This document shows, in pieces, positions 1 through 8,800 of a stretch of DNA of 62,632 nt. The stretch is from positions 1-62,632 of the IMG/VR virus record IMGVR_UViG_3300029319_009000; one strand, given 5' to 3'. The notes below the pieces were generated by a model that saw only the letters and a program-made list of their open reading frames with translations, made no database searches and was not told the origin of the DNA. The DNA is from a virus. The number at the start of each line of letters is the position of its first letter. Position 1 is the first letter of the stretch. A program made the position numbers and the translations under genes.

Positions 1-152
1 TCAGCGTCAGCTTCTTCTTCGGCAGCGTCAGATTCCTCTTCGGCAGCCTCTTCTTCAGCCACTACTGCTTCAGCACAGTCTGCGGCTTCTTCTTCTTCAT
101 GGCATCCAATCATGCTAAACACTAGCATGGATGCAATAATCAAGTTTTTCAT
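1..152 (-). CDS. Small acidic lipoprotein, 3' end cut by window edge
   Basis: An unannotated reading frame starts at ATG 152-150 and runs off the left edge; about 50 codons are visible. A Shine-Dalgarno AAGGAG lies 8 bases before the ATG, just after the stop codon of the primase gene, so it looks like the next gene of the same transcript. The N-terminus is a short lipoprotein signal: Lys-3, a hydrophobic stretch, and a lipobox-like S-M-I-G-C with Cys at about residue 17. After the Cys come runs of Glu and Ala (EEEEAA, EEEAAEEE). The acidic low-complexity body gives no function. By position it could be an envelope protein such as a spanin or an exclusion factor, but that is a guess. The frame and lipobox are seen directly; the product is unknown. 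Confidence 0.7.
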   Translation of the reverse strand, partial: MKNLIIASMLVFSMIGCHEEEEAADCAEAVVAEEEAAEEESDAAEEEADA

Positions 153-166
153 TAAAAATTCTCCTT

Positions 167-1126
167 TTAAAAATTAAAGCTATTGATAAACTTTTGTAAG
201 TATGCGTCTTCCGACGACATTAGCCTTGCGGCTTTTTTCCTCTTCAGGAATTCCTTTTTCGGCATTTCGCCGACATCACTATACGGAAATACATCCACTT
301 TGTAAACCTCCGCATCATATTTTATTAAATTTTGTATAAGAAACGAAGCTTTCTCCTCGGCATCAGAATCTAAAGCTACATAAACTGGCGTGTCGTTCAA
401 AATAATGCTTTTAAACAATTTTGATTGTTCCTTTAAAGACGAACCCAATATGGGTACCGAATTCTTCCCAGCTACTATAGCATCAAATACACCCTCTGTC
501 AAGGTTAAATCTTCGCACCAGTCAATATATAGTTCATTAAAAATTATCTTACTCTTTGAAGTGGGAGGATTCATGTATTTTCTCCAATCATCTTGGTAAG
601 TTCTGCCAATAAAATAGTTACAGTCGCCATTCTCATTGAAAGAAGGGACGATAATTCTACCAGCATATTCACCACTGTTGCAGAATCCAATTTTCCAAAA
701 CAAAATGTCACTTTCATCAATCCCTCTTTTAAGCAGGTAGTTTTTTGCTGCCTTTGCCTGCAAGGTGTTATTCTTGTTGGCTAATGATACGAACTCTTCA
801 GGCAGATTTACAACAATTTCTTCTTCCAATTCTTCTTGGGGGAAAATGCTCTCAATGATTGAGTCAAACTCAAGGAGATCTATGCCATCAACCAACTCCC
901 GCCACTTGCTTTTATTCTCGTAAGTGCCGTATTTCTTTACCAATCGGTAAATATTGTTGCCCCTGTAATCACATATCCAACACTTAAACACATTTTTGTC
1001 TAAATTTACACTGAGTTTCTTTTTGTGGTGGTTGCACTTAGGACAATTGAAAAGATATTCTTGCCCTGTTCTGTTGTATCTTCCTAGGAAGTCTTTAAGA
1101 ACTGTTATCTTTTCGCTGCTTGACAA
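167..1126 (-). CDS. DNA primase (zinc ribbon plus Toprim)
   Basis: This is a 319-residue phage primase that makes RNA primers for lagging-strand synthesis. The N-terminus carries a zinc-binding ribbon with C28xxC31 and C49xxC52, as in the DnaG/T7 gp4 primase family. A GRIIVP segment near 156-161 precedes the Toprim domain, where E211 (in LTEGVFD) and D253/D255 (in ALDSDAE) match the metal-binding Glu and DxD. There is no helicase domain, so it is primase-only, like many T4-like phages that encode the helicase separately. Its start overlaps the 3' end of the RuvC-like gene by 32 bases, so the two are probably co-transcribed and translationally coupled. The small lipoprotein gene follows directly. 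Family is clear; the exact subfamily is not. Confidence 0.92.
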   Translation of the reverse strand: MSSSEKITVLKDFLGRYNRTGQEYLFNCPKCNHHKKKLSVNLDKNVFKCWICDYRGNNIYRLVKKYGTYENKSKWRELVDGIDLLEFDSIIESIFPQEELEEEIVVNLPEEFVSLANKNNTLQAKAAKNYLLKRGIDESDILFWKIGFCNSGEYAGRIIVPSFNENGDCNYFIGRTYQDDWRKYMNPPTSKSKIIFNELYIDWCEDLTLTEGVFDAIVAGKNSVPILGSSLKEQSKLFKSIILNDTPVYVALDSDAEEKASFLIQNLIKYDAEVYKVDVFPYSDVGEMPKKEFLKRKKAARLMSSEDAYLQKFINSFNF

Positions 1127-1634
1127 GTTCGCACCCTGCTTTTGCTATTACAATACTGTCGGCAATGTCGTAGTATTGAGGCTTAATATTGCCTGATTTT
1201 GTGTACTCTACTACAAAGTGAGGCTCGTTGTCAAGTAAAAACTGAACAACCACCTGTTTCGCCTTTTGACCCTTGGGGACAGTGATGCCGCACACCTTGC
1301 GAGCAGATGTGGCTGCTACATGTTCTGGTTTGAGTCCTAGCTCTCTGTAACAGAGGTAAGACACAACCCCGTTGAACGAGGATAGGGTTGATAATGTTTT
1401 GGCTGATGAGAAACCTGAGCGGAACATTTGAAGGGATTGCTCAATAAAAATGTGGGTTATGTTGTATTCTCGCTGAATATCCATTAATTCGCCTTGAACT
1501 TGGTTGTATTTAGCGAATATATCTTTGTACTTGTTTTTGTTTCTTAGATCTAATGCATATGTTTTTATTATAGAGCCATTGTCTATAATAGTTAGACCAA
1601 TAATACTAGTTGAAATATCTAATCCTAAAATCAT
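1095..1634 (-). CDS. RuvC-like Holliday-junction resolvase
   Basis: A 179-residue RNase H-fold nuclease that probably cuts branched DNA (Holliday junctions) during replication, recombination or packaging. The four acidic catalytic positions of RuvC are present with the right spacing: D6 in LGLDIS, E65 in IFIEQS, and D156/D159 in YDIADS. Length matches RuvC (about 170). The start is fixed because D6 is so close to the N-terminus. There is no Shine-Dalgarno. Instead a near-perfect sigma70 promoter puts the expected RNA start on the ATG itself, suggesting a leaderless message. An intrinsic terminator just upstream separates it from the virion unit, so RuvC and primase form a separate transcription unit. 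T4 uses the unrelated gp49 for this job. Confidence 0.9.
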   Translation of the reverse strand: MILGLDISTSIIGLTIIDNGSIIKTYALDLRNKNKYKDIFAKYNQVQGELMDIQREYNITHIFIEQSLQMFRSGFSSAKTLSTLSSFNGVVSYLCYRELGLKPEHVAATSARKVCGITVPKGQKAKQVVVQFLLDNEPHFVVEYTKSGNIKPQYYDIADSIVIAKAGCELVKQRKDNSS

Positions 1635-1640
1635 TTAGTT

Positions 1641-1669
1641 ATTATAGTAGATAAATTAGGGAATGTAAA
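1641..1669 (-). promoter_or_regulatory. Near-consensus sigma70 promoter for ruvC-primase
   Basis: On the minus strand TTTACA (1669-1664) is followed after exactly 17 bases by TATAAT (1646-1641). The gene's ATG (1634) is 6 bases beyond the -10, so transcription should start at or within a base or two of the start codon. It sits immediately after the terminator of the preceding unit, whose T-tract leads into the -35. This suggests host RNA polymerase reads this replication pair. Confidence 0.8.
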
Positions 1670-1670
1670 C

Positions 1671-1698
1671 AAAAAAAGCAGCCCCCGAAAGGGCTGCT
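1671..1698 (-). terminator. Intrinsic terminator of the 201-residue virion protein unit
   Basis: Bases 1677-1684 (AGCAGCCC) pair perfectly with 1691-1698 (GGGCTGCT) around a 6-base loop. On the minus strand the 8-bp GC-rich stem is followed directly by seven Ts (1677-1671; the first T overlaps the stem base). This is a textbook Rho-independent terminator ending the transcript of the gene at 1735-2340. The plus-strand direction has only a poor T-tract. Confidence 0.93.
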
Positions 1699-1734
1699 TC
1701 TTGTTTTGATGGTTTAGGAAATATTTATGCGATA

Positions 1735-2340
1735 TTACGCATTTCCTCCAAGGGTCGCAAATTCAACTGTGAATGTCACTGCACCAGCAGTATATGCGTT
1801 ATCCGACTCAGATGCCAACAATGTTACATGAACTTCGCCAGCAGCATCAAAATAAATTGCCTTAGAACCAACAAAAGCCAGCCTTGCATTTCCGCCGAGC
1901 AGCGTGTGCACTCCGTCTATTGTACTAGTTCCAGTACCTGCTGCCACAGAAGTTCCAGCGGTTGCTAATGAATCTGCATCAAGAGACACAATTTGCGCTC
2001 CCTCTGCGGCTGTACCTGCTTTGATACCAAGCGTCACTGCTCCAGCATTTCCGGGGGAATCATAAGCCAAGCCTGTGTGAACCTGCACTGAAACTTCTCT
2101 GATAACCGATTTTGCAGGTATGTGAATTGCACCAGACAAAACTTTTTGTCCATTTCCTGCGCCTGTTGTAACATCAACTTTTTTCGTTACAAAATTAAGT
2201 CCGTTAACATATTTTCCACTAGCATTAGTGTGTGATTGAATTCCTGTTACTGTCATATCGCCGCTAACTGTTGTAGCGCCAGTGATTGTTGTGGCCCCGT
2301 TTAATTCAACGGGTCCATTAAAAGGTAATTTATCTGCCAT
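1735..2340 (-). CDS. Virion protein, probable capsid/fibre decoration protein
   Basis: A 201-residue protein, rich in Thr, Gly, Ala and Val. Near the N-terminus it carries a repeated G-A-T-T-(I/V)-(T/S)-G pattern (residues about 15-33), typical of beta-rich phage fibre or decoration proteins. The rest has the alternating small/hydrophobic pattern of a beta-sandwich. I recognise no specific family. It is unusual among the virion genes in having its own transcription unit: a TTGACA-type promoter at 2503-2475, a 127-base leader, a good AGGAG ribosome site and a strong terminator at 1698-1671. That arrangement suggests a product needed in many copies, such as a head decoration protein or fibre subunit. 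The role is inference; the unit boundaries are read from sequence. Confidence 0.7.
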   Translation of the reverse strand: MADKLPFNGPVELNGATTITGATTVSGDMTVTGIQSHTNASGKYVNGLNFVTKKVDVTTGAGNGQKVLSGAIHIPAKSVIREVSVQVHTGLAYDSPGNAGAVTLGIKAGTAAEGAQIVSLDADSLATAGTSVAAGTGTSTIDGVHTLLGGNARLAFVGSKAIYFDAAGEVHVTLLASESDNAYTAGAVTFTVEFATLGGNA

Positions 2341-2383
2341 TTTATTATTTCTCCTATAGGTTTAAAATGTTTTATTTATTAAT

Positions 2384-2411
2384 TAACATGCATGTTAGGG
2401 TATAACCCAAC
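2384..2411. promoter_or_regulatory. Perfect 14-bp palindrome and imperfect inverted repeat in leader
   Basis: TAACATGCATGTTA (2384-2397) is a perfect 14-base palindrome. It overlaps a second inverted repeat, GTTAGGGTA/TAACCCAAC (2394-2411, one mismatch). Both lie in the untranslated leader of the 201-residue virion protein, between its promoter and its start codon. They could be an operator or an mRNA hairpin affecting translation or stability. Confidence 0.5.
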
Positions 2412-2473
2412 GAAATAAATAGTTTATAGTTTGCGAAAATGCCCTTTTACTTAGTCACACTTTAGCTTTGCTA

Positions 2474-3637
2474 TTATATATCAAGTTTTAATTTAAATGT
2501 CAAGTCTCTTTGTTCGGTTTTTTTAACTGGTGTGGCTAGCTTGGCTATAGCAATAAGATTTCTGTGTTCATCATAAATGCCAATCTTAGAAATGTAGGTT
2601 TCTTTGCTGAACATTGGCGGTTCGTCACCATAAGAAGAGCTTACAATATTCTTAATTTCAGCAGATGGGTCTTCTATATAATAACTTGACCCAGTTGTTT
2701 GAGACGCTTGTCCATAAGTGATATATGTTGGATTATTTGAGTGATTAATCATGCCTTTTGGGGCATTAGCAAACATTGTTACAACTTGTGTTCTTGTTGT
2801 GCCCCTAAAGTCCAATGACCAAGCAGATTTTTGACTTGGTATTGTTACGCCATCTTGTGCTCCGACACCAAAATAACGCCACGAAGGACTCAATAAGGTT
2901 GTGCCATTATATTTTTCGGTGTGGGTTCCACCTGATAGGTCCCACGATCCGGTCAAAATTAAGAAACCTTCGTTGTAGAGTGACACGCCAGCCACTGAGC
3001 CTGAACCGGGGCTTCCTTCTGGTCCTGTTTGGATTAGTTCTCCGTTTTGTCTTTCATCCTTAAGAGTTCCGATAAGAACACCAGAAACATAGAAATTAAG
3101 CTCTAATGATCCTTTTTTTATTTGAGAGCCATAGAAAATAGAGGGGATGCTAATCAGATTGACATCTTGCTCGCCCTTGTTCCAACCATCGCCCAAATCA
3201 GATGTATAAGCATAGTGTGGGCTGTTTGTTTTATAATAATTTGTAGTATTTTTAAGTGCTTCTATTTTATCCCTAGAAGTACCGTTGTAGTAATTTCTAG
3301 TAATACTGGCAGACATATTATATGAGCCAACTATGGTTTCCCCATAATCCATGTCATTAAAATCTGAATCGGTTACAGTTTTAAATGAGATTAAGGTTCC
3401 ATTTTTAACCAAAAAGGGGTGTATGAGTCCATCGCTTGGTCTATCAACATTATACTCATAAAGACTTAAGTTTCCAACCGGGACATGGTTTATGGGCTGT
3501 CCTTCTGATATGCTTCCGCTGCTAGATGGGTGAGCATTGTAATATACTTTTTCATCATATACATAAAAAGAAGTTTTTGGAAATGTTTTGATTGTATTTC
3601 TGATTACATCGTCTTGACCGAATGGGTAATATGGCAC
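2474..3637 (-). CDS. Virion protein, paralogue of the next gene upstream
   Basis: A 387-residue protein that I recognise only as a structural protein of T4-like marine phages. It starts with GTG (3637), with AGGAGG 8 bases upstream. Its C-terminal quarter has the pattern NNPTYITYG, then ISKIGIYDEHRNLIAIAKL, ending KLKLDI. The same order (NPTYIS, TTVGLYSADNELLAVAKV, RVRLDY) closes the 385-residue protein at 3654-4811. The two are therefore divergent tandem paralogues sharing at least the C-terminal domain. A predicted beta-rich body with several Gly/Ser-rich turns fits a baseplate, neck or fibre component. The downstream promoter at 2503-2475 lies inside its 3' end. Exact position in the particle is unknown. 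Confidence 0.75.
   Translation of the reverse strand: MPYYPFGQDDVIRNTIKTFPKTSFYVYDEKVYYNAHPSSSGSISEGQPINHVPVGNLSLYEYNVDRPSDGLIHPFLVKNGTLISFKTVTDSDFNDMDYGETIVGSYNMSASITRNYYNGTSRDKIEALKNTTNYYKTNSPHYAYTSDLGDGWNKGEQDVNLISIPSIFYGSQIKKGSLELNFYVSGVLIGTLKDERQNGELIQTGPEGSPGSGSVAGVSLYNEGFLILTGSWDLSGGTHTEKYNGTTLLSPSWRYFGVGAQDGVTIPSQKSAWSLDFRGTTRTQVVTMFANAPKGMINHSNNPTYITYGQASQTTGSSYYIEDPSAEIKNIVSSSYGDEPPMFSKETYISKIGIYDEHRNLIAIAKLATPVKKTEQRDLTFKLKLDI
2475..2503 (-). promoter_or_regulatory. Consensus sigma70-type promoter for the 201-residue virion protein
   Basis: Minus-strand TTGACA (2503-2498) is followed after 17 bases by TATATA (2480-2475); a TATAAT register (2478-2473) also exists at 19 bases. It overlaps the last codons and stop of the upstream 387-residue gene. 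Predicted RNA start is near 2467, giving a leader of about 127 bases. Confidence 0.7.
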
Positions 3638-3653
3638 AGGCGAAACCTCCTGC

Positions 3654-4811
3654 TTAATAGTCCAATCTAACCCTTAAGGTCAACTCTGTGTCTGGAGTTT
3701 TCTTAAGGGGTTCAGAAACTTTTGCTACCGCCAACAACTCATTATCAGCTGAATAAAGACCAACAGTTGTAATGTATGAGACTGGCTGATCTAGGCTGCT
3801 GTTTTTAACCCTGATTTGGCTTTGTGTGGCAGCGTCATTGCTAATATAGGTCGGGTTTGAACTGTAATTGAATTCACTGTGACCTGCTCTAGCAAAATAA
3901 ACCGTAGAATTTAGTTCTGTTGTGTTATTGAATGTAACGCTTTTAATTCTATTTCTAATCGCATCAGCAGACCCAGAGATTGATGATCCAGTCATAAAAT
4001 TTAATCCTGCGCCTCCGGCATCACCCGCAAATTTCTCAAGGGGATTGCCTAAACGAACGCTACCACTAGCGTTATTTATAATTCCTCCGTCTGCTTCATC
4101 TAGGAAAACAGAGCCAGATATAACAGCGACTCCTGCTTGATAAAAAATCAAGCCACAAGGGATGCCATGGTGGTGATACTTAAGTAATGGTGTTGTTCCG
4201 TGGAACAAATTTGATGCAGTAGCATATAAAATACCATATTCTCCTGCTGGGGAATTTACCTTGTAGCCTGTGGAGCCGCTCAAATCTCTAATTGAAAAAC
4301 TTTTCTCAAAGGTAGTCCCGTCAAAAGTGACAGCAGAATCTACGCCAAGCTGTAAATCGAAAGAACCTTTTTTGATCTCATCTTTTTGCAAAAGTCTAGC
4401 AAAATTTAAAAAATAACACTCTCTTAGCTTATCGCCACCCGAAAGGTCTCCGTCTTCATCAAACTCTCTAATGGAGCCTGTGTGGTCATGTCCTACCAAA
4501 AGCTGCGCCATTTGATTGTAAATATTGATTTTATCAGCGTTTTGTGTATTTGTCGAGGAGGACAAATTGGAGACGTTTGAGTACCCAACGGTGATATCGA
4601 AAATGTGGTTTGCAGAAGAACTTAAATAAGGATAATCATATACAGACTGAAACAGTCCGTGTGAGTAATTCTTAATGTTTGTCTCTGTGGTAGAACTTCC
4701 CTGATTGTAAGTACCAGAAACAATAGAACCAGTAATTGGAATTGATTCATGTAGTAATGTTCTTGTTGTTGTTACATCGTTATTTAAAAAACTTTTAAAA
4801 CTTGTTGCCAT
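3654..4811 (-). CDS. Virion protein, tandem paralogue
   Basis: A 385-residue structural protein, 16 bases upstream of its paralogue at 2474-3637 and 24 bases downstream of the 315-residue virion gene, so all three are probably in one message. It shares with its paralogue the C-terminal block NPTYIS, then TVGLYSADNELLAVAKV, and a final T-L-R-V-R-L-D-Y. The N-terminal half (T/S-rich, with GSIVSGTYNQGSSTT near residue 28) differs. A tandem pair with a conserved C-terminal and variable N-terminal part is common for proteins that form hetero-oligomers or attach different fibres. No enzymatic motif is visible. Assignment to the virion rests on context and composition. Confidence 0.75.
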   Translation of the reverse strand: MATSFKSFLNNDVTTTRTLLHESIPITGSIVSGTYNQGSSTTETNIKNYSHGLFQSVYDYPYLSSSANHIFDITVGYSNVSNLSSSTNTQNADKINIYNQMAQLLVGHDHTGSIREFDEDGDLSGGDKLRECYFLNFARLLQKDEIKKGSFDLQLGVDSAVTFDGTTFEKSFSIRDLSGSTGYKVNSPAGEYGILYATASNLFHGTTPLLKYHHHGIPCGLIFYQAGVAVISGSVFLDEADGGIINNASGSVRLGNPLEKFAGDAGGAGLNFMTGSSISGSADAIRNRIKSVTFNNTTELNSTVYFARAGHSEFNYSSNPTYISNDAATQSQIRVKNSSLDQPVSYITTVGLYSADNELLAVAKVSEPLKKTPDTELTLRVRLDY

Positions 4812-4835
4812 AGTATTTTACCTGTATTTTAGTTA

Positions 4836-5783
4836 TTATACTTTCTTCTTAAGGAAAGTAATTGGCACATCTAATCTGTACCCTGTTGTTGCACCAGTTA
4901 TCCTAACACTTGAATCGATTCTATAGAAGTTTTGAGCACCGGCAGAGTTAAAATTCAAAGAATCCTCAGTTCCCAAAAGTGTGAAAAGGTATGTGGAACT
5001 ATTCAGTTCAATTGAGGGGTTAATTCTAAATTGTATCCTTGTCCCCCTCGCCCCTTGAAGCGGGGTGTCCGAAGAACCATTGAGGGAAGTTACTAGTGCA
5101 GAATCAGTTCCAAAGCTATATGATGCTATGTTATCGTCATCTAAAAATGAATAAGCTTGTATTACACTTTGACTATCCGCAATTGATCCAAGCCTATTGT
5201 CAATCTCTACAATGTATTGCGTTTCTTTTAGTGTAGGATCAATTGTAAAATTCTTATTTACCGCATTGTTGTTTATCCCTTGATCAACCAATATTGACTT
5301 TGGATCAGTCTGATTTGTTGCTGTATCTGTATTGGAAAGAAATATCCCGTTGTTTTTTAAATTAAAATCTCCAAAAACTTTATTGTCCCCAGTGAACATT
5401 TGGTCTGTTTGAGAATCAACAGAAACAATGTAGCTATTGGCTGTGTCTGTTTGAGGACTAAGTGTTGTTCCTACCGTATTTTGATTTATCAACATCGAAG
5501 GCATGTAAAAAAGATTAGTCTTTGGAATGGATAACAATCTACTTTTCATTGTAGAAGTGTTATTTGTTAAAGCTTCGATAATTGGAGTTTTTAAAATTTC
5601 GATGTCAAAATAAGCAGAGCCATTCGCAGCGTCCAAATCATATTTTGAATAATCAATTTCATCATCTGCAAAGGCGTACTTTACAATCTTAAAAGACCCG
5701 TCTCCTCTTGCCAATCTTGCTCTGCCAGCGTCAGTAAGGACAGCATCCAAAATAATATCTCCACTGTTATCTAAAAAAGCCAT
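4836..5783 (-). CDS. Conserved virion protein
   Basis: A 315-residue protein opening with MAFLDNSGDIILDAVLTD, followed by GRARLARGDGSFKIVKYAFADDE. From memory this N-terminal block is common in structural proteins of T4-like and uncultured marine phages; I know no biochemical role for it. The first 60 residues resemble the opening of the 366-residue protein at 13776-14876 (a segment ending in a short G-K/R-G motif, then a Y-A-F-x-D-D-E/D pattern), so the two may share an N-terminal domain. The start has AGGAG 7 bases upstream. The 88-base gap upstream holds a CTATTTAT motif. Function in tail, neck or baseplate is inference. Confidence 0.75.
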   Translation of the reverse strand: MAFLDNSGDIILDAVLTDAGRARLARGDGSFKIVKYAFADDEIDYSKYDLDAANGSAYFDIEILKTPIIEALTNNTSTMKSRLLSIPKTNLFYMPSMLINQNTVGTTLSPQTDTANSYIVSVDSQTDQMFTGDNKVFGDFNLKNNGIFLSNTDTATNQTDPKSILVDQGINNNAVNKNFTIDPTLKETQYIVEIDNRLGSIADSQSVIQAYSFLDDDNIASYSFGTDSALVTSLNGSSDTPLQGARGTRIQFRINPSIELNSSTYLFTLLGTEDSLNFNSAGAQNFYRIDSSVRITGATTGYRLDVPITFLKKKV

Positions 5784-5871
5784 TTATTTTCTCCTAAAAT
5801 GTGTATATTGCCTTTATAATTAGTCTTTTGATATAAATAGTTAAGTTTTTTTGTTTAACTCATTTAAATTA

Positions 5872-8800
5872 TCATTCAAGGTCATCCGAAGTAATCTCTG
5901 GGTAATTGTATTCGACGAAACCATTATCACCACAAGATGGAATATTCTGATTTACGGTTTCTGTTCTCATTTTAAATTTGATATTTAAATCTACAGCTTT
6001 TCCAGTGTGTTTCGATTTAATCCTAAATTTAAATTCTTTAGAGTCATCCCCTGCCGCAAGATGTTGTTTAAAATTAAAAATTTTATCCTCCTTCTCTCCC
6101 AATACAATATTGTTGTTAATAGTTTCGACCGCAGAATCTGCATCTTTTAAACCTTTCCCACCGCTTATAGTAGACTCAGACATATTTAATGTATTTTGCA
6201 ATGGAGCTGGATCTATCTTTAGATATCTCTTAAAAGGTTTTGATTTTATTTGCTTTAACTCCTGTGGTGGTGTGTAAATAGAAATTACCGGATAAGCCAC
6301 ACCTGAGTTTTCTACCATTTCCACTTGATAAACGGGAGATGGGTTTGACGGATTTTCGTGTACATCTATAGATCTAAATAAATAATAATACTTTTTATTC
6401 TGCTCAATAGTATCTGTATATGAGCTTTGCTTTTTTGCATCTATTTTAATTCTTTGAAGTACAAGATTACCGACGGTATGCGGAGGTGTTTCCGTTTTGT
6501 AAATTTCATATCTTATCGGATGATCATCTGTTTTAAACATTAATCTTGGCTCAACATAATATTCAAGTGGATACTGCTTTCCCGGCGTGTAGGGAGCGGA
6601 GAAGGCGGATGCTTTTAAAATATCTCTACCTTGTGCTTTTCTAATGTCTAAAAATTTTGAATCGTCTTGTTCGAGCAACGGGACAGGGATCAGCTCTCTG
6701 TCTACTGATCCGGGATAAAAATTAATCTTAACCTTGTTTTGTTCGCCATTTAATGGTATTATATCCACCTCTGGTGGTGTTGGAGGTGCATCACTTATCG
6801 CCACCACTTTCTTGTGAATTGGTATTTCTACTAATTTAACGTCTGGTTCGCATATCACATCAAAAATTGCCAAATTCTCTTCATACATCTCTCCCATGGC
6901 ATATGTTCTTTGTGTAAAAAATACGTTCGAACCATATTTTTCATTTTTTGTTGGGTCTGCGGCGGAACCCTTCAATTGACCATTGTATACAAGATCAGCG
7001 CTTTCATCGCCGAAGTATTCAAAGTCGCGCTTGTTTGCAGTTTCAAGAATGCTTAAAAAATATTTCGCTTTCGGGGTCTGCGCTTGGAAAATTTCTATTG
7101 CATCGTCCTCTGCTGATTGTTGAAAGCCCGGAATATTGATCTCAGTTTCCGTACCAAACGTCGTGGATTCGCCTTCAGTAGTTTCTTCGAGGTTTTGTAA
7201 GCCAGTAGTAACAGTGTTATAGAGATCCGTGTCTTCTGGTATTGGAAGGTAACCGTAATTGTCTGTCCAAGGAGCATCTTTATAAAGATAATTTTCAAAT
7301 TGAAAGCCGTATTTTGTCCCAACAACTATTTGATACGCATATACAATATATTCGTACTTTTTACCATATTTCACTTGTGTATCAATGTATTTGATAATAT
7401 CATCATCTGTATCTTTCTTTACAAACCAAATATTTTGCAACACAGGACCCTGCGCCTCGTGGCTGGCTTCTTCAAGGACTGCTCTTTTTTCAATTCTATA
7501 AAATAGCGTTTCGTCGTATGCTTGTATGCCTTGGAGGATTTTGTCATAGTTTCTAAATCTCTCTTCTACACTTTCTGCATATTCATCACTAAAGTTAACG
7601 ATCTGACTATTCATAACTTGGGACGCGAGGGCGTTTGTATTTCCGGGAGCGCCACTTGAGTTCACAATATTAAAAAATACTTTAGAAGAGGCATTTGCTG
7701 TTACAGGATCCCAAACATATTCTTTCCACAATTGATTGTCTTCGGAGTTTTTGTCACTATAATATTTAAGATATTGATCGACCCATTCATTTAAATTAAA
7801 TTCTCTAACTAATTCTCCAAATCCGATGCTTCCGTCTGTTTCGTCGTCCCCGACAATCGGGGAATCCCCCACTGGAGTTGTTTCGCTGTCAATAACAAAT
7901 GTTGCCGTTGTTTCGGTTGGTTTGACATATTTTATAAATTGATTTTTACTAACGAGAGTATAAATGTTATTGGCACATATCTTTGCGCTTGTCTGACCCG
8001 TTGCGCCTTCGCCTAATTCGACATATTTATTATAACCTGTCGTGTCGTATGGGTCGTAATATCTCATCCCTCCCGGAATGGCATTATCAAGTTTAAATCC
8101 TATCACTTCTTCTTTACTGGGAAAGATATTAGTATTTTGCTTAGTGTAGTCAAAAAAATTAGATATTAAAGTTCCCATTAGCCTTTTTGTTATTCCGGGA
8201 TCATTAAAAACGTTACTAAACACATTTTTCTTATCTGTTCTAAATTCTATATCTATGTAAAAAGGGAATTGATTTTTTAAGGAGTCAAAAGCCATCACAT
8301 CTTCTTTTTTGATAGAATTAAAAAGAATATTAAAGTACTCTCGAATTCCGGCTTTTTGACTTAAAGGTTCATCACCACCGGCAGCAGGCGCAAGACCGGG
8401 TAATCCACAATTTAAAATTTTATAACCAAGATCTTCAAATTTAAACTTTGAAAAATCGTTCTCTGTATTTGGCTTTGCGCTTATTAATGTTTCGGCTGTT
8501 TCGCCAATTTGATTTTTCTGTATTCCAACATCATAAATTGATGGATAGAATGTCTCTGGTATTTCGTACAAACTATCTGAGCCGATAACATTCACTTCGC
8601 CTTGTTTAGTTGACTCTTCATAGTACCTTGAATAGTAATTATAAACAGGTGTTATCTCAACATACTCCTTAGTGCCGTCTTCGAAACCAGCAAATGTCAT
8701 CGCTTTGGACGACATTGGAAGATTCATTGCAAAATGGCTGTCAAAATACCTTCCTTCCCTATTCAAAACATTTGGGTTATAAATAGACTCGCCTGTTGTC

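Noticed and set aside
5833-5840. T4-type late promoter TATAAATA at 5832-5839
   Set aside because: The motif is on the plus strand, pointing away from the minus-strand genes it would serve.
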